A stretch of DNA of 64,000 nt from Callorhinus ursinus (Eukaryota; Chordata; Mammalia; Carnivora; Otariidae), in NCBI RefSeq assembly GCF_003265705.1, contig NW_020312903.1:22818194-22882193 (forward strand). The letters are read 5' to 3'. The number at the start of each line of letters is the position of its first letter. Within the stretch, counting starts at the first letter, position 1. Both the position numbers and the translations under genes were made by a program. Below the pieces are notes generated by a model. The model was not told the DNA's origin. It did no database searches and saw nothing but the letters and a program-made list of their open reading frames with translations. This document shows, piece by piece, positions 1-10,455 of the stretch.

Positions 1-180
1 CAGTTAAGTGTCCGACTCCCGGTTCCAACTCAGGTAGTGATCTCAGGGTTGTGAGATCGTGAGATCGAGCCTCGAGCTGGGCTTCGCACTCAGTGCAGAG
101 TCTGCTTAAGACTCTCTTCCTCTGCCCCTCCCCCGCCCATCTCTCTCAAATAAATAAAAAAAAAAAAACTTAAAAAAAAG
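1..180 (+). mobile_element. SINEC, 5'-clipped by the window edge
   Basis: Starts inside the tRNA-derived head (CAGTTAAGTGTCCGACTC), then CT-rich, then CAAATAAATAAAAA tail. The subfamily has the older GAGATCGAGCC body and TGCTTAAGACTC middle. Confidence 0.85.
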
Positions 181-740
181 GAGAAAAGAACTGTCAATAG
201 CCTACCCCAAGCTGATACAAAGTTCCACAGAAAAAATGGTATCCAACTGATTGGCCTCGGGTCACTACAGGTCAGGCTATCCCATAGATAACAGATTTAT
301 TTTTGAGTGGCAGGAAATTTTTAAGAAACGGATCATCAAGAAGAAAATACAGACTAGGCAGAGATAACTGTGCTAGGTCTTGGGTTTTCCTACAAAAAGC
401 TGACCAAAATGAAATTTCATGAGATTATTTCATAAGTGATAGGAATGCTGGAGAAAATGTCACACATTCCTTATTTCACTGGTATTGAATATAAAATCTT
501 CAGATCTTTCTATAACTCTTTTAGTAAAATTAACTTTCATAAACCTGGATATTTGAAATAAAAGAAATAAAATGAACAAAATTTCTATATTCCATATTTT
601 CAGGTTCATGTTACTATGTTGTTCACAGAGGTGAGAAATAGAGGAAGTGGAGCAGGTTGGTAGGAAGGAGAGGACAGTCTGGGCAATGCTGAAGTGTCTA
701 TGGAAAATTCCAAAAGAGATAATCAGAAGAAAATTGGATA

Positions 741-946
741 GGGGCACCTGGATGGCTCAGTCGGTTAAGTGTCTGCCTTCAGCTCAGGTCATAATTCCAA
801 GGTCCTGGGATCAAGCCCCTGCATCGGGCTCCCACTCAGCGAGGAGCCTGCTTCTCTCTCTCCCTCTGCCTGCCACTCCCCCTGCTTGTGTGCTCTGTGC
901 TCTCTCTCTCTCTGTCAAATAAATAAAAAAAAAATCCTAAAAGAAA
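741..946 (+). mobile_element. SINEC with 15-bp target duplication
   Basis: GGGGCACCTGGATGGCTCAG head, CT tract, AAATAAATAAAA tail. Flanked by AGAAGAAAATTGGAT (726-739 region) and AGAAGAAAATTAGAT (947-961), one mismatch. Confidence 0.92.
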
Positions 947-1124
947 AGAAGAAAATTAGATGTCTGGAGCTCATAAGAGAAAAGTGGGCTAGCTAAATAC
1001 TTAAGAACAATTGGGCTGGGTGGTAAATAAGTGAAGAAATGGATGAGATCGCCTACCTTTAAGACAGGTCTGAGGAAGACCAAAATTAAAGCAAAATTAC
1101 GGAAAGAAATAGATGCCTACAAAG

Positions 1125-1462
1125 AGATTGAAGGGCGTGGGAAGAGGTGAATAGGCAGAGAACAGAGGATTTTTAGGGTGATGAAAATATGCTGCATGAT
1201 ACCATAATAATGAATGTATATCGTTATACATTTGTCCAAACCCACAGAATGTACAGCACCAAGAATGAACCATAATGTAAACCATGAACTTTGGGTGATT
1301 ATGATGTTGCCAATGTAGGTTTCTCAGTTGTAACAACTGTACCACTCTGGTGGGGAATACTGATAAGGGGGGAAGCTATTTATGTGTGGAGACAGGGGAT
1401 ATGTGGGAAATCTCTGGTACCTTCCCCTCAATTTTGTTATGAACCTAAACTGCTCTAAAGAG
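1125..1462 (+). mobile_element. Old L1 3' UTR fragment
   Basis: Recognisable mammalian L1M-type 3' end: CATTTGTCCAAACCCA, TGTACCACTCTGGTGGGG and ATATGGGAAATCTCTGGTACC, followed by CCTCAATTTTG and CTGCTCTAAA. Truncated at both ends. Confidence 0.75.
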
Positions 1463-1518
1463 AGGTGGTGGGGCGGCAGGGAGGGAGGGAAAGATTGAGA
1501 TAGAGAAACAGTGTCTGG

Positions 1519-1721
1519 GGACATCCGGGTGGCTCAGTCAGTTAGGCATCTGCCTTTGGCTCAGGTCACAATCCCAGGGTCCTGGGAGGGAGCCCCTCAT
1601 CGGGCTCCTTGCTCAGCCTGGAGCCTGCTTCTCCCTCTGCCTGCTTTGCCTGCTCTCCCTGCTTATGCTCTCTCTTTCTCGCTCTCTCTCTCACAAATAA
1701 ATTTAAAAAATATAAAAAAAA
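1519..1721 (+). mobile_element. SINEC with perfect 15-bp target duplication
   Basis: Head GGGACATCCGGGTGGCTCAG and an A-rich tail. AGAAACAGTGTCTGG is repeated perfectly at 1504-1518 and 1722-1736. Confidence 0.93.
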
Positions 1722-1767
1722 AGAAACAGTGTCTGGCTTTTAGGAAGTATTCAATAAATATTTAGTG

Positions 1768-1885
1768 CATGATGGAGGAAGGAAGGAAGAGGGGGCAGGG
1801 AGGAAAAAGGGAAGGAAAGGGAAAGGAAGAAGAGGGAGGGGGAGGAGCGGGAAGAGAGGAAGGGAGGGAGGAAGGAAACGAAAAT
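1768..1885 (+). repeat. Polypurine (GGAA/GGGA)n tract
   Basis: About 115 bp almost purely A/G on the plus strand (GGAAGGAAGGAAGAGGGGGC and onward). On the minus-strand transcript it is a polypyrimidine run starting about 30 nt after the lectin-like exon donor. Confidence 0.85.
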
Positions 1886-1915
1886 AGTTTTGTCATGATA
1901 TACGCATTTACTAAC

Positions 1916-2130
1916 CTTCATATCATTAAGACCAGTCCATATTATCATTTGATCATTTGACCTGAGAAGTGAAAATATAAACTTTTTTTCCTCTTCATTT
2001 TTTATATCCACAAGGTGTGCAGAACTTAAGGATAACGTACAATGCCGCTGGGCTATGTTCCATGGCATACTCTCTTTGCTAATTTTATAACAGCTATTTC
2101 TTAATGCTATCCATCCTTGTGAACATGAAC
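1916..2130 (-). CDS. Exon: N-terminal half of a C-type lectin-like domain
   Basis: 215 nt, phase 1 to 0, acceptor CTTTTGGTAG and donor GTTAGT. It encodes CSQGWIALRNSCYKI, WNIAQRHCTLSLSSAHLVDI and IWTGLNDMK. The paired first cysteines, W-x2-A-x3-C, AHLVxI and W-x-GL-x-D are the canonical first-half CTLD signature. The second half, with any WND or calcium-site motif, is not visible in the remaining 1.9 kb. Confidence 0.75.
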
Positions 2131-5100
2131 CTACCAAAAGAAAAATGTTTTGTGAAAGATGAATTCAGTAATATAACATTTCATTAGTACATTTCTTAAC
2201 ATCTATAGTAGTTAATCATAAAAACCTCATAGCATTAGTTGTACACTTTTCCTATGTTTCTCCCAAACCAGTAAAAGTGCTAAAGTTGCTATTATTCAAG
2301 TAGCAAATGAATTACTAACAATTAAAATAGTTTTTAAGTAGTTTCTAAGAATTAATTATGCAGAATTATTGTCCAATTATAACTTAATTAAAATAAAAAC
2401 CACAGATTTTTTTTTCTTTCTAAGTCACTTTAGGTTGCCCTTCCTTTCCCTTACTCTTATGCTGGTGGAGAGTTTTTTTAAGAGTTTATTTTAGAGACTT
2501 TTCAGGTTTATTTTTATTTTAGAGAACTAGATATAACACTTGCTAAGAATTCTGCTCTCTGCCACTGCTACTTGACTTCACATGGGTTCACCTTCCAGAA
2601 AACACTTAGGCTTCTTCTCTAAGATTGCACACCATAGAAAGATTGAGGAAAATACCAGCCTGTTGAGAGTAGATATTGTACTTTAACTCTTGATATTATA
2701 TCAGTGCTTCAATCCAACATATTAGGGAGATGTGAGAAGGATCTTTTGAAGAAATTGTTTTTTCACAGGGGGGAGAAGGCAGATGGGAAGAGGGGATGCT
2801 TTAATTACCTTACTATCTTTTTCTTACTACTGACAGGTTTCTCCACCTCACTTGTAAACATATACTATGGTTCAAAGTTTATTCCTATACAGGGTATTAA
2901 AATAGGACTCTTAGCCCACCACAGCGTGTTGCCCTGATTAGCTATGACTCTCTCCTCTTCTCTTAAATCCTTTCTCACCATGTGGAGGAAGCAAGTAGAT
3001 CTAGGAAGCCACAAAAAAAAATTAGCATACATTCCCTTTTCCCTTGCAGTATTCCAAATTTTGATGAGGTCTGACCGGGGATGAATAATGAAGAAGCCTT
3101 AAATAGGATGAAAGATTGATATTTTTATATTGGATTTTAATGGACCTATTAATACCTGAGGATGAGACTGTTTATTGAAACTTTAAAGTCACCTAAAAAG
3201 CTATCAATAATTGCCAGAGTTAAAGAAAAGAGAACCCACTCGGTTCCATTTTTTAAAAAGTGCTGGAAGGAAACAAAGTTAATTCTTAAACTTGCTAAAT
3301 CCAGATTGTTCAATAAATCAGTCAAATGCCAGAATGACATAGTTAGAAAAAAGGGACTACGCTGGTTCATTTACAAGCAGTTTTCTGTGGCTAATACTTG
3401 GCTAAGCCACTTTTGAAAAGAACAATACATCTACCAAGTTATCTACAAGAGATATAATATATTAATAAAGAACCAGATATCTGCATACCTGTTTCTACTT
3501 GAACATCCAGTCTCTGAAATATATTTATAAAATCCAAATACAACTGTTTAAATTCAAATTTAAAAGCATATAAGGTTCCAGGTTTTAAATTATCCCACTC
3601 ATAAACTGTAACATTATTTTGCATAATTTGTGAAGAATTATTGAGAGATATTGACACTGAAATGTCAGTGGAAGACAGCAAACTCCAGTTAAAAGAAACA
3701 CTCGTGCTTGTTGCTACTGTTTTAATATTGCTAGTTGAGAAACCACCTAAAAAATCAAGAATAATTAGTCGGATTCAAATAAAACTGAATGAAACACAAA
3801 AGATGTTGAATTACAAAAGAATCACCACGATGGGAGGGCAAATCATCTACTATTAAATATTTTCTAGACTATATGGGAGTTTCTTGTCCTTTGCTTGAAA
3901 TAAATGACTTAGATTATAAATCCGCATTATAATATTTTTAGATAATCTGGATGACATGTAACATCTCTGCCTTGCCTACCAATTCATATTAGTACACATC
4001 AAATGTCAAAAATGAAAATCTTCTTCCTGCCTTAGTTTATAATTTCCTTTAAATTTTGAAATTTACATTATGTTAAAAAAAAAAAACACGGTGCCTGGGT
4101 GGCTCAGTCGTTAAGCATCTGCCTTTGCAGCTCAGGTCATGATCCCAGGGTCCTGGGATGAGCCCTGCGTCGGGTTCCCTGCTCAGCGGGAAGCCTGCTT
4201 CTCCCTCTCCCACTCCCCCTGCTTGTGTTCCTTCTCTTGCTGTGTCTCTCTCTGTCAAATAAATAAAATCTTTAAAAAAAAAACAAACACTATCATCATG
4301 ATGTGATTTTGGACTATCATAATCACTATAAAATTCAGATTATCTGGTAATAAAATTGTTTCCCTTTTACAATTAGGCAATATAGATGAATAACAAATAC
4401 ATATTACTTACGGGTTTTAAATGACTTTTCCCTTAAAATTTGTCCATATTTTATGGACTGTAGAATAATGTGATAGTCTTCATTTTCCTCTAGTATTATT
4501 GATTTTGAACGCTCTTGTGGGTTTGCAAGAATGCTTTTGATATTCTGTAAATAATTAGATTTATCTGCTTAAGGAATGTTTATTAACTCTGTGTCAGGTA
4601 CATTCACCAAAAAGTTTGACTTTTGTATATTTCCTTCATAAGAAGGAGTTTTTCAAATAGAATGTAATATATATATAAAATATTTATTTTTACATAAAAT
4701 GATATTATCTCAAATAATTACTCTGTATAGCATATAAATTACTAAAAATATAATTATTCCTATGAAAAAGTGCAATGGTAATTTGATCAACTACTTAGTG
4801 AAGATATTTCATAAAATGCTAACATTTCATACACTAATGAATAAAAGTAAGAAATCCCAGTAACTGCATAGCAAAAGAAAAAATCAACAAAAGAAAAAGC
4901 CAACCTATGGAATGGGAGAAAATATTTGCAAGCCACCCATCTGATAGTGGGTTAATATCCAAAATATATAAGGAACTCCTACAACTCAATAACAAAAAGC
5001 AAACAAACAACAACAAATAATCCGATTAAAATGGACAAAGAACTGAAGAGATATTTTTCCAAAGAAGATAATCAAATGTCCAAAAGGCATAGGAAAATGT

Positions 5101-7568
5101 ACTCGATATCATTAGACATTAGAGAAATGCAAATTGAAGCTACAGTGTCAGAATGGCACCTGTCAGAGTGCCTATCATGAAGAAGAAGAGACAAGAAATG
5201 TTATGTAGGGATATGGAGAAAAGGGAAGCTTTAGTGCACTACTGCCAAGAATATAAATTAGTGCAGTTATTATGGAAAACAGTATGGAAGGGTCTCAGAA
5301 AATTAAAAATAGAACTGCCAGCAATTCCACTTCTGGGTATATATAGATAGGAAACAAAATTACCATCCCAAAGAGATATCAGCACCCCTGTGTTCACTAC
5401 AGTATTACCTACAATAGCCAAGATATGCAAAACAACCAAAGTGTCCACTGATAGAGGAATGGATAAAGAAAATTTGGTACATGCAAGCGCACACACAGAC
5501 ACTGGAATACTATTCAGATATAAAAAAGTAGGAAATCCTGCCATTGTGACAACATGGATGGACTCTGAGGGAATTACGCTAAGTGAAATAAGTCAGAGTA
5601 AGACAAATACTTATATGTGGAATTAAGAAAACTAAAATCGGGGCGCCTGGGTGGCTCAGTCGTTAAGCATCTGCCTTCGGCTCAGGTCATGGTCCCAGGG
5701 TCCTGGGATCGAGCCCCGCATCAGGCTCCCTGCTCAGAGGGAAGCATGCTTCTCCCTCTCCCTCTCCCCCTGTTTGTGTTCCCTCTCTCACTGTCTCTGT
5801 CTCTGTCAAATAAATAAATAAAATCTTTTTTTAAAAATTTAATTAATGAATTAATTAATTAAAATCATACAAACAGATCAGATTAGTGGTTGCCAGAGGT
5901 GAGGGAATACTGGGTGAAGATAATCAAAAGATACAAATTTCCAATTATAAGATAAATAATTTCTGGGGATATAATGTACAACATGATGAGAATAAGTAAC
6001 AATACTGTTGTGTACTTGAAAGTTGCTCCAGAGTAGATCATAAAAGTTCTCATCATAAGGAAAAAGCTATTTGTACCTATGTGAGATAATGGATGTTAAC
6101 TAAACTTACTGTGGTCATCATTTTGCAATACACATAAATCAAATCATTATGTTGTATACCTTAGGCTTATACAATGTTTTGGGGTGTTTTTTTTAAAGAT
6201 TTATTTTTTATTTGACAGAGAGAGAAAGAGAGCACACAAGTCCAGGGAGCGGCAGGCAGAGGAGAGAGAGAAGCAGGCTCCCCGCCAAGCAGGGAGCCCG
6301 ATCCCAGGACCCTGGGATTATGACCCGAGCCTAAGGCAGATGCCTAACTGACTGAGCCACCCAGGCGTCCCTAGATTTATACAATGTTATATGTCAGTTA
6401 TTATCTCAATAAAATTGGGGAAAAATAAATGCCAATAACTATCAAATTCCTACTGTGATGTGACATTTAGTCACAAATTTACACTATGCTTACTTCTTAT
6501 CAGAATAAAAAAAAAGATGCCTTACTTTTTCAGGAAAATTATGAACAAGTTGGTATTTTAAAAAATAAAATTCAGGACTTCCTCCCTTAGGAAATTCATC
6601 CCATTTAATAAAAACTGCTGTTGTTCGATTATTCCTTGGCATATAACAGAAACTTTTTGAGATCTGAAATGGGAAAGAAAAGTAACTGTAAAAATATAAT
6701 AAAAATGCATTCTTGGTTATTATTACTATTTTATTAGCAAACAACAAAAATTAAGCCTAAAATAGGTCAAATTATAATTGAAAGTATTTCAGCAATATCA
6801 ACTTCTACACATGAATTAGGTAACATCCATTGGATAACTTTGTTACCATAATTTTGAAAACGACTTAAGAAAGATAAGTAAAAATGAGAGCAAGGAAATT
6901 CAAGATCCATGCTTCTCAAAGTGGGAAACACCACATTCCTGGGGTCAGGGAGAAAGAAGAGACTCAAATCACAGGAAAATCAAAGCACACCCTCCTGGTG
7001 TGTCAACTGTGTACTTTGATGATAATGGCTACAGGATTAAATTATTTCACAGACATTCTTGATAACACATTTGCAATGAAAATAAGTTAGAGTACAAAAT
7101 GTTTGACTCGAGTTATTTTAGAGGTTCAGTTCATTGATACATAAAGAAAATGTTAGCAACTGAGACAAAATATCTAGATCACAGGATAAGAGATATATTC
7201 CCTAGACGATAAGAAAAGACTTTAGACCTCAAGAGAATGATATACTTATCAAAATTCCTACCAAAAACAACCTTAAAATGCCTCACTATACCATGAATCT
7301 TACCAAATTCTGATCTCTCTCCTCACTGATTTTCCCAACACAATTTGTAAGCAGTGAAAACAGATGCCATTTATATGCACAAATCTATGCAACATCTAGC
7401 AAAGAAAATTGTGTTAGGTACCAAAACTAATGTTTAGTGTTATTTCTCTTCAACACGGAAGACTAATAGCATCCTGCCCATTAACTAATTATTCAAAAAC
7501 AATGCTCAAAAATGTCTTACCTTAACAACATATTGTAACCAGAGCAATAGAATAATTGATTTCTCCAT
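1916..7568 (-). CDS. PTPRQ: Five 5' exons of an FN3 and C-type-lectin-like receptor gene; candidate PTPRQ 5' end
   Basis: Seen: exons 7521-7568, 6526-6663, 4412-4544, 3489-3746 and 1916-2130, all AG/GT, phases 0-0-1-1-0, together 792 nt = 264 open codons. The product has a hydrophobic start (MEKSIILLLWLQYVVK), two FN3-like segments and the first half of a C-type lectin-like domain ending at IWTGLNDMK; it must continue to the left. The ATG directly follows an acceptor, so an upstream exon, probably in the CpG island at 8.4-9.1 kb, is expected. Known: PTPRQ, a hair-bundle receptor phosphatase with many FN3 repeats, follows OTOGL on the same strand. Inferred: this is the PTPRQ 5' end or a separate intervening gene. 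The symbol is tentative and rests on synteny and FN3 content; I do not know of a lectin-like domain in described PTPRQ. Confidence 0.55.
3489..3746 (-). CDS. Exon: complete FN3-like domain
   Basis: 258 nt, phase 1 to 1, acceptor TTTTTTAG and donor GTATGC. It encodes an 86-residue FN3-like domain with SVSFNWSLLSSTDISVSISL and YEWDNLKPGTLYAFKFEF; L-x-PGT-x-Y-x-F is the classic F-strand motif of FN3. NNSS and NNVT are possible N-glycosylation sites. One exon per phase-1/1 domain is usual for FN3 repeats. Confidence 0.75.
4090..4282 (+). mobile_element. SINEC
   Basis: GGTGCCTGGGTGGCTCAGTC head, CT-rich body, GTCAAATAAATAAAATCTTT tail, in the intron between the 4412-4544 and 3489-3746 exons. Confidence 0.92.
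4412..4544 (-). CDS. Exon: FN3-like segment, second half
   Basis: 133 nt, phase 0 to 1, acceptor TTATTTACAG and donor GTAAGT. It encodes NIKSILANPQERSKSIILEE and onward to LREKSFKT. It would complete the first FN3-like unit with the preceding exon; similarity to FN3 is weaker here. Confidence 0.65.
5640..5834 (+). mobile_element. SINEC inside the L1
   Basis: GGGGCGCCTGGGTGGCTCAG head and AAATAAATAAATAAAATC tail; splits the L1 after GTGGAATTAAG. Confidence 0.93.
6179..6376 (-). mobile_element. SINEC (reverse) inside L1 3' UTR
   Basis: Reads as reverse complement, ending TGAGCCACCCAGGCGTCCC. TTATACAATGTT is duplicated at 6167-6178 and 6377-6388. Confidence 0.93.
6526..6663 (-). CDS. Exon: FN3-like segment, first half
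   Basis: 138 nt, phase 0 to 0, acceptor CCCATTTCAG and donor GTAAGG. It encodes ISKSFCYMPRNNRTTAVFIK, then WDEFPKGGSPEFYFLKYQL. The Trp followed by Pro/Gly-Ser-Pro and an aromatic strand resembles the B-C-C' part of a fibronectin III domain. Confidence 0.7.
7521..7568 (-). CDS. Start-codon exon: signal peptide
   Basis: 48 nt. The acceptor TTTTCCAG lies immediately before ATG; the donor is AAG|GTAAGA. It encodes MEKSIILLLWLQYVVK: a charged N-terminus and a Leu/Ile core, a short signal peptide. The start is the first in-frame ATG of the exon; further 5' sequence must come from another exon. Confidence 0.65.
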
Positions 7569-8623
7569 CTGGAAAATAAAGTATATTCGGCTCAATTAAA
7601 CATGTACTTTTTTAACCTCACAACTAAACCACTGGACATTCTTTAGATGTGCATCACTTTAATGTCATATCTTTTCAAGTTAGACTGTTCATCCAACTGA
7701 ATGTTAAGGCATTAATAAGTATGTGCTGCATAATATCCTCCACCTAATAAAAATGGAATCACCAGGACTCTCCAACAAATAACAAAATAATTTGCTTCTA
7801 GAAGCTGCTATAATTAAATATAAAGGAGGTGTTAGAAATAAAATGAATTATCAGGCAATTATAGGAAACTGCATAGCATTGTGTGAAACTATTTAACCTT
7901 AATTGATGGAAATCTAGAACACCTACACACTGCTACTTCGTTGGAAGTAATTTCTCACATTCTAAAATTACACCATAGTTATGAAAAATATTTCAAAACT
8001 ATTGACGAAATGGGAAAAACATTCAGGTCTTTTCAACTCAATTTATTTTTAAAGTGCATTTATCTAAAAAGCTTGTGGCACTGTTCTTAAGAATCTAGAC
8101 TCCCTGGGTAACTGAGAACTTTACATCCAACGAAAGATATAAAGGAAAAAATTAACAGACTTGGTATTATATATATATTTTTTAAATTTTAAAACCCTCT
8201 AGAGAGCCCACTGTAAAAGCAAGTTTCCTCCTACAAAACCCCCTTTAGTTCCTATCAAGGTGTTTACCGCAGATAAAATTCAACCCAGTTAAAAAGAAAT
8301 ACGTAATAATCCAATCCAGACACCTCCACAAAACTGCAAAGTTTTAACCTTGTTCATTTTCCCAACAATCTGATATAACTACCCGCGGAGTTATGGTATC
8401 AATCCGCCGCGCCAACTCCAAGTGTAAACGAGCATTTCGAAAGCTTTGTGCCCTAGTTAAGAATGCCAAAATGGAAAGATCGCTCCCGGCTGCCTGTTCA
8501 AGTCCAATTCCCCGCTCAAATTCAATTCTGCGAGTCACAGGGTCCGCGCCCCGGGAGGGAGAAAGTGAGCAGCTGCCCTGGGGCGCACTGGTTTAGAAAG
8601 AGGCCGCTGGAGCCAACTTTGGG

Positions 8624-8628
8624 CCAAT
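8624..8628 (+). promoter_or_regulatory. CCAAT box in CpG island
   Basis: GGCCAATGG on the plus strand, a typical NF-Y site context (NF-Y works in either orientation). Short motif, so modest support. Confidence 0.35.
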
Positions 8629-9024
8629 GGAGAGCAGAACAGTGTTGAAAGGAGAGGACTCAGGTTTTAAGAATGGCTGCACTGAGAGAGCGGAGCCCTG
8701 AAGTCAGGGCACGGGGCTCACAGCCAGGGGGCCGGTGCGTCCGGGTGCCCACGCCGCCCGCCCTGACCGGCCCGAGCCGGCCCCACCGCGCTAGCCGCCC
8801 GCGTTTTGCAAGGTTCGCGCGCAGGTGCGGGGTCGCGCAGGCGGAGAGGCGGCGCGGGAGCGCGCGAGCCGGCCACCGCCGCCCACCTGGCGGCCGCGCC
8901 CCTTGCAACCTCCTTCCGCTCCTCTCAGCGAGCCGGCCGCTTCGCTCCTGCTCTTTACGTCGCTGCTCGCTGCTCCGCGGGTTTTGTTCCGGCCACGAGG
9001 CCCTGTCCCTCGGTTCATTAAGAG

Positions 9025-9038
9025 GTCTCCATGGAAAC
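9025..9038. promoter_or_regulatory. RFX X-box (GTCTCCATGGAAAC)
   Basis: Near-palindromic 14-mer fitting the X-box consensus GTHNYYATRRNAAC at every position, inside the CpG island. RFX factors drive ciliary genes and are needed in cochlear hair cells. Use here is inferred from position and neighbouring genes. Confidence 0.6.
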
Positions 9039-9930
9039 GCTGAGCGGCGGCGGGTAGGAGGGGGAGTGGGAGGCGAGTCCCACAGCACTGGTGGAAGAAG
9101 GGAGGGAAGGGAAGGGTAGGGCGGTGAAGGAGAACCCGAGTGGGACATTTGGCCACTCATGAAAAAGAAACAGAAGCCCACCATGTGGCTGTGAACAGCC
9201 CTGAGTGGACACAGTTTTGACTTAAGTTCACTCATGTGGCTATGTGTGGAGCCACATTCTTTCAGCGTTAAGACGTCGTGTGTTTTAATTGCTGTTTGTT
9301 TTCAGCAGCATTTGAAAGTGTTGATTGAACTCTTTCTTCCTCCTTTCTGAGATCTTCTCCACAGTTAGCATCCCTGACATCACCCTCACCTGGATCTTCC
9401 ATTTTCTTAATCCACATTATCCTCTGACATTTCCACCTTAAAAATTGACTTGACCCATGGTGCCTTCGTTGAGTCTGGGGTATTTCGTTCAGTTTTGTGA
9501 TTTCAGTTGTATTGGAGACTGCCAGTCACTCCGCCTTACCCCTTATTTCTTTCCGGGACTTCAGAGCAGTATTTGCGGCTCTGCACTGGCCATCTTCACC
9601 CTGATGTCTCCAAAAGGCAATTCCAAACCATCTTTCCAAAATGAAATTCATGATCATCCTTCTCCCGGCCCTTCCTGAGTAGAGCGTTAGCCAACCAAAC
9701 AAAAAATTTATCAACTCTATGTCCTCAGATTCTTTCCCTCGCTACCCAAAGTCAATTTTGTCCTCAAGAATCTTTTTTTTTTTTTTTTTATTCTACCTCT
9801 AAAACTTCTCTTAGGGCAATTACTCCCTCTCTAGTCCCACAGCCGTGGGCTTAGGTGATAACCTTAGCTATCTCTCTCTGAAAGTATATGCCCTGTTTAA
9901 GAGTTGGAATCTCAGTTCATTCAGATCGTT

Positions 9931-10090
9931 TGACTCAGAGACACAGGGAGAGAGGGAACAAAAGCAGGAGGAGTGGGAGAGGGAGAAGCAGGCTTCCTGC
10001 TGAGCAGGAAGCCTGATGCAGGTTTCGATCCCAGAATGTTGGGATCATGACCTGAGCCAAAGGCAGACGCTTAACCGACTGAGTCACCCT
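9931..10090 (-). mobile_element. SINEC (reverse), diverged
   Basis: Reverse complement of the SINEC body: GAGAAGCAGGCTTCCTGCTG, GGGATCATGACCTGAGCC and CGACTGAGTCACCC. The A-tail is degraded. Confidence 0.85.
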
Positions 10091-10455
10091 ATTAGGAAAT
10101 ATGTTGTTTGCCATCTTATTTAAATATCTATTATGAAAAGAAACCCACATCTTCACCAGAAGTTGGATGGACATATATGTATAACCACATCTCTGATAGA
10201 AATGTAACAATTATACAAGTAATACCCATCCCTTCCTCACCTTCAAATTCGTCATCCAGTCAAAAGTTTGGAGTGCGTGCTATGTGTCAAGCACAGTGCT
10301 TAAGCACTGAGGCTATAGCAACAATGTTATTAGTTCTCCCTAATCATACTACGATCCTGTGCACAACCGTATTCCTCTTGTTCTTGTTCTTATTATCTAA
10401 ATCCAGGTCCTCTTTCCTTCTCATCTAATCTTTGGGCTCCTGGACCCAATTCCAA

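Larger units (their letters stand above)
4845..6425 (+). mobile_element. L1 3' part (ORF2 end and 3' UTR), interrupted by two SINECs
   Basis: Recognisable degenerate ORF2 3' sequence (TATGGAATGGGAGAAAATAT, GTCCACTGATAGAGGAATGG, GTGGAATTAAG) and 3' UTR ending CAATAAAATTGGGG. Broken by SINECs at 5640-5834 and about 6179-6376. No intact reading frame. Confidence 0.85.
8400..9120. promoter_or_regulatory. CpG island, candidate promoter of the minus-strand FN3/lectin-like gene
   Basis: The only strongly GC- and CpG-rich stretch in an otherwise AT-rich window, densest at about 8690-9060 (many CGCG, GGCGG and GGCCGCG runs). It lies 0.8-1.5 kb upstream of the minus-strand ATG exon and about 13 kb below the OTOGL stop. 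It contains a CCAAT box, an RFX X-box and a TACGTC CRE-like half-site at 8956-8961. Minus-strand donors such as CCAG|GTGGGC near 8886 or CTGCG|GTAAAC near 8266 could end the untranslated first exon; I cannot choose between them. Confidence 0.75.

Noticed and set aside
240..300. Possible second-half exon of the lectin-like domain (minus strand)
   Set aside because: The open frame has Trp and Cys residues but no acceptable phase-0 acceptor and no CTLD second-half motif.
460..747. Minus-strand 95-codon ORF with an AG before VYESx or FMKVNFTK
   Set aside because: The acceptor-like CCAG exists, but the phase-0 frame meets a stop within five codons and no domain is visible.
741..946. tRNA gene calls at SINEC heads
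   Set aside because: SINEC heads are tRNA-Lys derived and keep A/B-box-like text, but lack a proper acceptor stem and continue into CT-rich SINE bodies.
5153..5626. Plus-strand ORFs in the 5.1-5.6 kb region
   Set aside because: Degenerate L1 ORF2/3' sequence, broken and repeat-derived.
8660..9235. Long ORFs on both strands (up to 191 codons) in the CpG island
   Set aside because: High GC lowers stop frequency in all frames; composition is Arg/Pro/Ala-rich with no domain, and several overlapping frames are open at once.
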